From NCBI GenBank assembly GCA_963582935.1, contig CAUZSH010000066.1, positions 1-10,748 on the forward strand: 10,748 nt of DNA. The letters are read 5' to 3'. The stretch is from CAUZSH01 sp963582935 (lineage in GTDB: Bacteria; Pseudomonadota; Gammaproteobacteria; Francisellales; Francisellaceae). A model generated the notes under the pieces. It saw nothing but the letters and a program-made list of their open reading frames with translations. It had not been told where the DNA came from and made no database searches. Position 1 is the first letter of the stretch. Each line of letters opens with the position of its first letter. The position numbers and the translations under genes were made by a program. Positions 1 to 6,317 of the stretch are shown piece by piece.

Positions 1-321
1 TCCCTCTATCAAAATAAGGCGATTATTCGCAACAAGCTGAAAATTAATTCTGTAGTTTCAAACGCCAAAGCTTTTATAAAAATTCAAAATGAATTTGGCT
101 CATTTAGCGATTACATCTGGGAGTTTGTCGACCATAAGCAGATTATAAATGCGTGGCAACATCATTCCGATATTCCTGCTAAGACGGATTTATCTGAAAA
201 AATCACTAAAGATCTTAAAAAACGTGGCTTTAAGTTTGTAGGTGGAACCATTGTTTACGCATATATGCAGGCAACTGGAATGGTAAATGATCATACGGTA
301 GATTGTTTTTGTCGGAATTAG
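1..321 (+). CDS. tag: DNA-3-methyladenine glycosylase I, C-terminal part (5' end outside window)
   Basis: The reading frame is open from base 1 to the TAG at 319-321 and gives 106 residues, roughly the last 60% of a protein family of about 190 residues. Tag removes 3-methyladenine from alkylated DNA in the cytoplasm as the first step of base excision repair. The end of the fragment carries the family signature: FVGGTIVYAYMQATGMVNDH followed by TVDC. The His and the Cys four residues later match the zinc-ligand pair known near the C-terminus of E. coli Tag (His175 and Cys179). The stretch SDYIWEFVDHK also fits the family. The N-terminal zinc ligands and base-pocket residues lie outside the window, so integrity of the gene cannot be judged. 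It converges with the transporter gene, and the two stop regions overlap by 4 bp. Family assignment is confident from memory of the E. coli sequence. Confidence 0.9.
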   Translation, partial: SLYQNKAIIRNKLKINSVVSNAKAFIKIQNEFGSFSDYIWEFVDHKQIINAWQHHSDIPAKTDLSEKITKDLKKRGFKFVGGTIVYAYMQATGMVNDHTVDCFCRN

Positions 322-1610
322 TTTAAACCATCAATGGTAGAGCTAATTGTGTGATGTTGCCTTGTAGACCGTTCAAGTAAGATGATTGAAATGATTTGAA
401 TGAGGTAACTTAATATTAAAAATATAATAAGGCTGTCTAAGGTAGAACTAATTGCCGAATTTAACCACGTTAATAATATTGGAGGGAGCCCAGTGAATAT
501 GGCCAACCCAAAGTTTAAACTGAACGCAACACCAGTGTAACGAATCCTGGTTGAGAATCGCTCGCAGATATAGCAAAGGATGAATCCATTCATTACCCCA
601 TTTAAGAATGCAAAGAGACCAAAGGCCATATAGAGTGTAGTAGAGTCGGTATCAGGAGATAGTGTATTTATAACAAAATAGGTTATGGAAATTGTAATGA
701 TGCTAGAAAAAAGGTAAACAGAGCGTCGTGAGAAAATATCTGATAGCCAGCCACCGATAGGTCCACCGATCATCATTGCGGCTATTTGAATCGTGATCAG
801 CGTAGTAAAAGTCATTTGACTTATATTACAGTAGTTGTAGCAATAGGTTGGAAGGTAGGCAAGACAAATTGAGAAAAAAACGTTGATTCCTGTGATGCTT
901 AATGTGGCGAGCAAAAATTGATAGCGTGCTGTAACAAAGCACTGAAAATACTCGGAAAAAGAAATTTTAGGCGTTGCCGTTTTTGAAATGGATCTTGAGT
1001 CAAAGAGAGATTTACGTAAAATATAGCTGTGCATGATTGCGGCGCCACCAACAAAAAAAGCAATGCGCCAGCCATAATGAGTCATTTGAGAGTCGGATAA
1101 ATGCTGACTAAGGAATCCATGAAGTAACTCTGCAAGCAGTACACCTGAGATAGCCAATAGCATGACAATACCACAAAAGAATCCTTTGTACTTTTTTATG
1201 TGCTCACTGACTAAGACGATTGCTCCTGAAAGCTCGCCACCATAAGCAAATCCTTGGAGAAACCTGAAAACAAACAATATTAGGGGAGCAAAAATACCAA
1301 TCGTTTGGTAACCAGGTATGAGAGAAATAGCCATTGAGCTAAATCCAATAATAATGATGGTGTAAAGGAAGGCTTTTTGGCGGCTAAAACGATCACCAAC
1401 GTAGCCGAAGTATAATCCACCGAGTATCCGAGCCACATAACCGCTGGCGAAAATTGTAAAAGTTAAGATTAAACTGGTTATATCCGCACTGCCGAATAGT
1501 GACTTGCTTATTTCCACAGCAAAAACAGCAAAGATATAAAAATCAAAAGTTTCAAAAATGCTGCCAGAGCCCGCAATAAATGTTATTTTTAAGCTATTTG
1601 TTTTTGACAT
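318..1610 (-). CDS. MFS transporter, metabolite:H+ symporter (MHS/ProP-like) subfamily
   Basis: A 430-residue hydrophobic protein with the pattern of about 12 membrane helices expected for the major facilitator superfamily in the inner membrane. The loop after helix 2 carries GGLYFGYVGDRFSRQK (residues 64-79), the MFS signature in MHS form. RFLQGFAYGGE (116-126) and YGWRIAFFVGGAA (179-191) are typical of the MHS group, which imports osmolytes or carboxylates with protons. The pseudo-repeat loop GGWLSDIFSRR (286-296) marks the second half. The substrate cannot be read from sequence. The ATG at 1610-1608 gives the normal MHS N-terminus just before helix 1, but no clear Shine-Dalgarno precedes it, and it lies inside a 19-bp tandem duplication that creates a second, out-of-frame ATG upstream. 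The gene is divergent from glgC, and a functional link to glycogen is not evident. Confidence 0.88.
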   Translation of the reverse strand: MSKTNSLKITFIAGSGSIFETFDFYIFAVFAVEISKSLFGSADITSLILTFTIFASGYVARILGGLYFGYVGDRFSRQKAFLYTIIIIGFSSMAISLIPGYQTIGIFAPLILFVFRFLQGFAYGGELSGAIVLVSEHIKKYKGFFCGIVMLLAISGVLLAELLHGFLSQHLSDSQMTHYGWRIAFFVGGAAIMHSYILRKSLFDSRSISKTATPKISFSEYFQCFVTARYQFLLATLSITGINVFFSICLAYLPTYCYNYCNISQMTFTTLITIQIAAMMIGGPIGGWLSDIFSRRSVYLFSSIITISITYFVINTLSPDTDSTTLYMAFGLFAFLNGVMNGFILCYICERFSTRIRYTGVAFSLNFGLAIFTGLPPILLTWLNSAISSTLDSLIIFLILSYLIQIISIILLERSTRQHHTISSTIDGLN

Positions 1611-1629
1611 GGGTATATGTTTTTAACAT
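1594..1629 (-). other. Possible 11-codon upstream ORF overlapping the transporter start
   Basis: On the minus strand an ATG at 1629-1627 opens an 11-codon frame (MLKTYTHVKNK) that ends with TAG at 1596-1594, inside codons 5-6 of the transporter gene and in a different frame. It arises because the 19-bp duplication copied the transporter's own ATG context, and 19 is not a multiple of 3. Neither ATG has an obvious Shine-Dalgarno. Translation is unproven. If translated, it would compete with or couple to the transporter start. Confidence 0.3.
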
Positions 1630-1644
1630 GGGTATATGTTTTTC
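1602..1644. repeat. Tandem duplication, 19-bp unit, about 2.3 copies
   Basis: Two adjacent 19-bp units, acatgggtatatgttttta (1607-1625) and acatgggtatatgtttttc (1626-1644), differ only at the last base. A partial third unit (ttttg, 1602-1606) extends the period to the left with one mismatch. The repeat covers the start codon of the minus-strand transporter gene and the bases just upstream of it. It looks like a recent slippage or local duplication. Confidence 0.9.
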
Positions 1645-1728
1645 AGCTACGAGTATAAATAGTGTAGTTGATGGTGATGGTTTAGTCTAGTTTTCGAAAA
1701 GCGCTCTTAGGTTATTCATTCATAAATT

Positions 1729-1774
1729 GAGAGGCATTGTTTGTAATTCCAGCTGATTTAAACAATAATCTCTC
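1729..1774. repeat. Imperfect inverted repeat upstream of glgC (operator or leader hairpin candidate)
   Basis: The left arm is GAGAG (1729-1733), gc, then ATTGTTT (1736-1742). The right arm is AAACAAT (1760-1766), aat, then CTCTC (1770-1774). Twelve base pairs match around a small asymmetric internal loop, with 17 bp between the inner arms. It ends 41 bp before the glgC start codon. It could be a two-half-site operator or, if transcription starts upstream, a leader hairpin. There is no T-run after it, so it is not a simple intrinsic terminator. The match is seen in the sequence; the role is inferred. Confidence 0.6.
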
Positions 1775-1798
1775 ACATGGAATTTATTTTAATAAAAT

Positions 1799-1802
1799 GG
1801 AG
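1799..1802 (+). promoter_or_regulatory. Probable glgC ribosome binding site with long spacing
   Basis: GGAG is the only Shine-Dalgarno-like sequence before glgC. The 13-nt gap to the ATG at 1816 is longer than the usual 5-9 nt. An in-frame TAA at 1807-1809 rules out a start further upstream, so the ATG at 1816 stands and translation initiation may be inefficient. Confidence 0.55.
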
Positions 1803-1815
1803 TAATTAAATAGAT

Positions 1816-3072
1816 ATGTCCTCTTCTCATAAACATCTAAATAAAAAAGTCATGGCAATTGTCTTAGCTGGCGGTGCTGGTAGCCGCTTGAAGGATCTCA
1901 CGCAATGGCGCGCAAAGCCTGCGGTGCCTTTTGGTGGGAAATATCGAATTATTGATTTTGCATTATCAAACTGTGTGAACTCAGGTATTCGGAAAATTTT
2001 AGTGCTCACGCAATATAAATCACATTCATTGATTCGGCATTTACAACGCGCATGGAGCTTTATGCGCTATGAAGCAGATGAATTTGTTGAAATTGTGCCT
2101 GCGCAACAACGTGTGAGTAAAGAATGGTATGAGGGAACTGCCGATGCGATTCATCAAAACTTAGATATTATTCGTCAACGTAAGCCAGAATATATCTTAA
2201 TCTTAGGTGGTGACCATATTTATACCATGGACTATGAAAAAATGCTGGCAGCACATGTTGAGTCGGGTGCAGAAGTGACGGTCGGCTGCATTGAAGTGCC
2301 TCGTATGGAAGCCACAGGCTTTGGTGTTATGTCTGTGGATGGTGATATGAATATTACCAAATTTACAGAAAAGCCTGCTGACCCTGAATCGGTTCCTGGT
2401 AAGCCTGATCTGGCATTAGCCTCTATGGGGATTTATATATTTTCTACAGAATTCCTTGCCCGTAAATTAGATGATGATCGCAATGATCCAAGCTCTAGCC
2501 GAGATTTTGGTAAAGATATTATCCCGTCAAGTATTGGAAATGCGAAAGTCATTGCTTATCCATTTGTGAATGAGCAGACAGGTGAACCTGATTATTGGCG
2601 AGATGTCGGTACAGTGGAATCCTATTGGAAGGCGAATATGGAGTTATGTGCTATTGAGTCGGAGTTAAATTTATATGATCGCGATTGGCCTATTTGGACA
2701 TATCAAGCACAAATGCCGTCAGCTAAGTTTGTTTTTGATGATAAAGGTAGGCGTGGTGAGGCGATTGATTCCTTGGTGGCGTCTGGGTGTATTGTCTCGG
2801 GAGCGAGGGTGAAACGCTCGGTGATCTTTAGTGGTTGTCATTTACATAGCCACAGCTTAATTAAAGATAGTGTTATATTGCCAAACGTTGAGATTGCTCG
2901 AAATTGTCGTATTACTAAGGCGATTATTGATAAAGGCGTTAGGATTCCTGAAGGCACCGTGATTGGTGAAAATAGAGCGGATGATGAGAAGCGTTTTTAT
3001 GTGGATGAGCACGGCATTTCTTTGGTGACACCTGGAATGCTTGGTCAAACCATACATGTTCGTGATGAATGA
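1816..3072 (+). CDS. glgC: Glucose-1-phosphate adenylyltransferase (ADP-glucose pyrophosphorylase)
   Basis: GlgC makes ADP-glucose and pyrophosphate from ATP and glucose-1-phosphate. This is the committed, allosterically controlled step of bacterial glycogen synthesis. The 418-residue length is close to E. coli GlgC (431). The N-terminal nucleotidyltransferase domain has the glycine-rich loop LAGGAGSRLKDL (17-28), the block RAKPAVPFGGKYRIIDFALSN (32-52), WYEGTADAIHQN (104-115), GGDHIY with Asp133 (equivalent to catalytic Asp142 in E. coli) and FTEKPADP with Lys186 (equivalent to Lys195, glucose-1-phosphate binding). The C-terminal part is the left-handed beta-helix domain ending IPEGTVIGEN and RFYVDEHGISLVTPGML. 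At the position of E. coli Lys39, which binds the activator fructose-1,6-bisphosphate, this protein has Trp31, so its effector may differ. It is the first gene of the cluster, 32 bp before the GH57 gene. Assignment is very secure. Confidence 0.97.
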   Translation: MSSSHKHLNKKVMAIVLAGGAGSRLKDLTQWRAKPAVPFGGKYRIIDFALSNCVNSGIRKILVLTQYKSHSLIRHLQRAWSFMRYEADEFVEIVPAQQRVSKEWYEGTADAIHQNLDIIRQRKPEYILILGGDHIYTMDYEKMLAAHVESGAEVTVGCIEVPRMEATGFGVMSVDGDMNITKFTEKPADPESVPGKPDLALASMGIYIFSTEFLARKLDDDRNDPSSSRDFGKDIIPSSIGNAKVIAYPFVNEQTGEPDYWRDVGTVESYWKANMELCAIESELNLYDRDWPIWTYQAQMPSAKFVFDDKGRRGEAIDSLVASGCIVSGARVKRSVIFSGCHLHSHSLIKDSVILPNVEIARNCRITKAIIDKGVRIPEGTVIGENRADDEKRFYVDEHGISLVTPGMLGQTIHVRDE

Positions 3073-3104
3073 AGTTTAATAAATAGAGTGAATGAATATA
3101 AAAC

Positions 3105-4877
3105 ATGGATAGTCAAAAATTAAAACTTGTGCTGTGTTGGCACATGCATCAGCCAAACTATAACGATGGTTTGGATGGTGAATACCGCTTACCTTGGGTC
3201 TATTTACATGCGATGAAAGATTATACCGACATGGTCGCATATCTTGAATCTTGCCCAGACGCTAAAGCAGTCGTCAATTTTACCCCCGTCTTATTAGATC
3301 AGTTAAGCGAGTATGCGCAACAAATGCGTGATTGGTTAAAGAAAAGTAGGCTTGACCAAATTCGGGTTGATCAAGGGTGGCAGACTCAAAAAGTATTAAT
3401 GAATGATGGGCTTTTAAATTTGGTTTCAGGAGCCTCCCCCATTCCTCAAAATATAGAAGATAAGCTAAAGATTATTTCAGATTGCCAGCGGGCTTACGCC
3501 CCAATGATGATTGATACGTTGCCAGACTTTCGTAAGTTATTGGATGTTCTAAACAATAATGCTAAGTCCGAGGCGAAAGAATCATCACATCTTCAAGCGT
3601 CTTATTTAACGGATCAATTTTTTATTGATTTATTAATGTGGTATCACATAGCTTGGATGGGATCAGCATTAAAAAAAACCGATAGACGTGTGCAACAATT
3701 AATGCAAAAGAAGGGTTGTTTTTCCACGGAAGATCAACGTCTATTAATTGAGGTGATTACGGATGCAATTGAGAGCGTTATCCCTCGCTATAAACGTTTG
3801 CAGGATAATGGGCAGATTGAAATCTCCATGACACCACATGGTCACCCGATTGTGCCTTTATTGATTGACTTTGAATCCATGAGAGATGCGATGCCAGATG
3901 CGCCCATGCCGAACTATAAGGCATATCCAGGCGGCAGTGATCGTGCGACCTGGCACATGCAAAAAGGGTTAGATGTTTTTCAGCGCCACTTCGGGTGTAA
4001 ACCTAAGGGTGTCTGGTTATCTGAGGGTGCATTGAGTGATGCGGCAATTGATTTATTAGACACATTTAATATTCAATGGACAGCGTCAGGTGAAGGTGTT
4101 TGGCGTCATTCTTATGAAGCGGAAATAAATGCTGAGGTTTTAGCAAGCAAAGCGCCTCTTTACGAAGCTACGAAACTTGTAGATAAGCACTGTGCTTTAT
4201 TTTTTCGTGATGATGGCTTATCCGATTTAATTGGTTTTCAATATAAAGATTGGAACGCTGAAGATGCGGTCAATAATTTTATACATCATTTAGAAAACAT
4301 CGCAGATAGCCTTGGTGGCGAGGTTGATCAGCATGTTGTTTCTGTGATTTTAGATGGTGAAAATGCATGGGAATATTATCCAGACAATGCTGCAAAATTT
4401 TTAACAATGCTATATCAAAAACTATCTAAAAGCGCAAAAATTGAAATGACAACATTTTCAGAAGCGTTGACATCAAATATTAAAGAGCATCATTTATCAA
4501 CGCTCAAAGCAGGTAGCTGGGTTTATGGTTCTTTCTCAACTTGGATCGGTGAAAAAGATAAGAATGCGGCTTGGGATTTATTGGTAGAAGCGAAGCAAAC
4601 TTATGATCAAGTTTTATTATCAGAAAGTTTAAATAGTGAGCAAACCGAAGCCGCAACGGAGCAATTAGCGATCTGTGAAGCATCAGATTGGTTCTGGTGG
4701 TTTGGAGGATATAACCCTTCTGATAGTGTTAAAGACTTTGATGAGCTGTATAGGCGGCATTTAAGGCGGCTGTATGATTTGCTTGGCGTGGTTTGTCCCG
4801 AAACTGTGGACGTTTCCTTGTCTCATGGTGGTGATTCAGCTGAAAATGCGGGCACTATGCGTCGGAATGCATATTGA
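3105..4877 (+). CDS. Glycoside hydrolase family 57 protein (alpha-amylase or glucanotransferase type)
   Basis: A 590-residue cytoplasmic protein with no signal peptide. The five conserved regions of GH57 are visible: HMHQP (13-17); GQIEI with HGHPIVPLL (236-253); KGVWLSEGALSD (301-312), where Glu307 is the expected nucleophile; VILDGENAWE (414-423), where Asp417 is the expected acid/base; and the aromatic segment DWFWWFGGYNPSD (528-540). GH57 enzymes act on alpha-glucans as amylases, 4-alpha-glucanotransferases, amylopullulanases or branching enzymes. The sequence alone does not decide which this is. Its place between glgC and malQ points to intracellular glycogen or malto-oligosaccharide remodelling. 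The start at 3105 puts HMHQP at the usual distance from the N-terminus, but only a weak AGAGTG-like site lies in the 32-bp gap before it. Family assignment is secure; activity is open. Confidence 0.93.
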   Translation: MDSQKLKLVLCWHMHQPNYNDGLDGEYRLPWVYLHAMKDYTDMVAYLESCPDAKAVVNFTPVLLDQLSEYAQQMRDWLKKSRLDQIRVDQGWQTQKVLMNDGLLNLVSGASPIPQNIEDKLKIISDCQRAYAPMMIDTLPDFRKLLDVLNNNAKSEAKESSHLQASYLTDQFFIDLLMWYHIAWMGSALKKTDRRVQQLMQKKGCFSTEDQRLLIEVITDAIESVIPRYKRLQDNGQIEISMTPHGHPIVPLLIDFESMRDAMPDAPMPNYKAYPGGSDRATWHMQKGLDVFQRHFGCKPKGVWLSEGALSDAAIDLLDTFNIQWTASGEGVWRHSYEAEINAEVLASKAPLYEATKLVDKHCALFFRDDGLSDLIGFQYKDWNAEDAVNNFIHHLENIADSLGGEVDQHVVSVILDGENAWEYYPDNAAKFLTMLYQKLSKSAKIEMTTFSEALTSNIKEHHLSTLKAGSWVYGSFSTWIGEKDKNAAWDLLVEAKQTYDQVLLSESLNSEQTEAATEQLAICEASDWFWWFGGYNPSDSVKDFDELYRRHLRRLYDLLGVVCPETVDVSLSHGGDSAENAGTMRRNAY

Positions 4878-4890
4878 CGCAACCATAATT

Positions 4891-4897
4891 GGGGAGG
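4891..4897 (+). promoter_or_regulatory. Strong malQ ribosome binding site
   Basis: GGGGAGG lies 7 nt before the TTG at 4905. It is the strongest Shine-Dalgarno in the cluster and decides the non-ATG start of malQ. Confidence 0.85.
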
Positions 4898-4904
4898 CAC
4901 AACA

Positions 4905-6317
4905 TTGCAAAAGATATTAACAAATCGGCAGGCGGGTGTTTTATTGCATCCAACTTCTCTGCCTAATGGCATGTTAGATCAACATGCTTGGCTATTTTTA
5001 GATTGGATGGAGAAAGCGGGTTTTTCTATTTGGCAAATGTTGCCACTGACACCGCCTGTTCAGGGGATTTCTCCGTATTTAAGTGACTCGGCTTTTGCGA
5101 TGAATCCAGCGTTATTACCAGAAAATTGGGAGCAGGATTTTTTACAAGATCAAACCCAGCAAAATGAATTCAGTCGTTACTTGAAACAGCCCCCTCATTG
5201 GTTGCATGATTATGCCTTATTTAAGGTATTGAAAACGCAAACTCAGGATCAGTCATGGTCTCAGTGGGCAGCGTGTTATCGTTACCGAGATGAAAAGGCA
5301 CTTAAAAATTTTGCTAAAGCGCATCAAGATGAGCTTTTATGGTATAAAAAACAGCAGTTTGCGATACATGCTCTATGGTCACGTTTAAAATATGATGCCA
5401 ATAAGAAAGGCATTAAACTATTCGGAGACATGCCTATTTTTGTTGCCTATGACAGTGTAGATGTTTGGGCAAACCCTGAGCAATTTAAACTAGATACTGA
5501 ACTAAACCCAACCGTTGTGACAGGTGTGCCACCAGATTATTTTTCGGAAGATGGGCAACGTTGGGGGAACCCTCATTATAATTGGTCTGCTATGCAGGTA
5601 GATGGCTTCACATGGTGGCTTTCAAGAATTCGCACGGCATTATCCATCTTTGATGTGTTACGTATTGATCACTTTAGGGGGTTGGATGCGGTTTGGGAAA
5701 TTAATACTGAGGAAGAAACAGCCATTCATGGTTGTTGGGTAAAAACGCCGGGAGTTGAGTTGTTACAGAAAGTGCAAGAGGCACATCCAGACTTACCTTT
5801 GGTAGCAGAAGACTTAGGATTTATCACGCCAGAAGTGATTGCGTTAAAAAATGAATTTAATCTTCCTGGGATGTCTGTTTTACAATTTGGCTTCGATGGC
5901 CACCATGAGAACCCCCATTCTCTGAGAAATCAGGTGGAAAATTCTGTGGTGTATACAGGAACCCATGACAACGATACAGTGTTAGGTTGGCTCGAGTCGC
6001 TTGATCCACATACCAAATATTTGGTTGAATCTGATTTAGCGATGTGCGAAGGTAGTATGCCTTGGCCTGTGGTCGTTGCTGCCTTGAATTCGCGAGCACA
6101 ATGGGCAATTATTCCCATGCAGGATATATTAGAACTGGGAACCGAGGCGCGTATGAATGTGCCGGGTGTGATTGGAGATAACTGGCTATGGCAATTTAAT
6201 TGGTCCCAAGTTGCTGAGGAATTTGCTGAGAAGCTAAATGGGTATATTCATAAATCAGGACGAACAAAAATATTAAATCAAAATGATGATGTTGTAAAAG
6301 AGAGCCACTATGGATAA
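4905..6317 (+). CDS. malQ: 4-alpha-glucanotransferase (amylomaltase, GH77), TTG start
   Basis: MalQ transfers alpha-1,4-glucan segments between malto-oligosaccharides and releases glucose, in the cytoplasm. At 470 residues it is close to the short bacterial form (about 500, as in Thermus) and lacks the extra N-terminal domain of the E. coli enzyme (694). GH77 blocks in order: AGVLLHPTSLPNG (10-22), GISPYLSDSAFAMNP (54-68), GDMPIFVAYDSVDVWANP (174-191), TGVPPDYFSEDGQRWGNP (206-223), VLRIDHFRG with nucleophile Asp255, LVAEDLG with acid/base Glu302, and YTGTHDND with Asp355. The TTG start is supported by the strong Shine-Dalgarno 7 nt upstream, and the protein begins directly before the first conserved block. 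It starts 27 bp after the GH57 gene, and its last codons overlap the glgB start by 8 bp, suggesting translational coupling. Confidence 0.95.
   Translation: MQKILTNRQAGVLLHPTSLPNGMLDQHAWLFLDWMEKAGFSIWQMLPLTPPVQGISPYLSDSAFAMNPALLPENWEQDFLQDQTQQNEFSRYLKQPPHWLHDYALFKVLKTQTQDQSWSQWAACYRYRDEKALKNFAKAHQDELLWYKKQQFAIHALWSRLKYDANKKGIKLFGDMPIFVAYDSVDVWANPEQFKLDTELNPTVVTGVPPDYFSEDGQRWGNPHYNWSAMQVDGFTWWLSRIRTALSIFDVLRIDHFRGLDAVWEINTEEETAIHGCWVKTPGVELLQKVQEAHPDLPLVAEDLGFITPEVIALKNEFNLPGMSVLQFGFDGHHENPHSLRNQVENSVVYTGTHDNDTVLGWLESLDPHTKYLVESDLAMCEGSMPWPVVVAALNSRAQWAIIPMQDILELGTEARMNVPGVIGDNWLWQFNWSQVAEEFAEKLNGYIHKSGRTKILNQNDDVVKESHYG

Larger units (their letters stand above)
1611..1815. promoter_or_regulatory. 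Divergent intergenic region between transporter gene and glgC
   Basis: These 205 bp must hold the promoters for both the minus-strand transporter gene and the plus-strand glycogen cluster. It is AT-rich. Visible structures are the tandem repeat at its left end, a perfect 10-bp palindrome TTTTCGAAAA (1691-1700), a long imperfect inverted repeat (1729-1774), and a palindrome ATTTTA-A-TAAAAT (1786-1798) just before the glgC ribosome binding site. On the minus strand TATACT (near 1656-1661) is a possible -10 box for the transporter, but no good -35 accompanies it. I find no convincing -35/-10 pair for glgC, so the promoter may be activator-dependent or too degenerate to call by eye. Confidence 0.6.

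Noticed and set aside
1602..1644. CRISPR-like or iteron array
   Set aside because: Only about two directly adjacent units with no spacers and no neighbouring cas or replication genes; a simple tandem duplication explains it.
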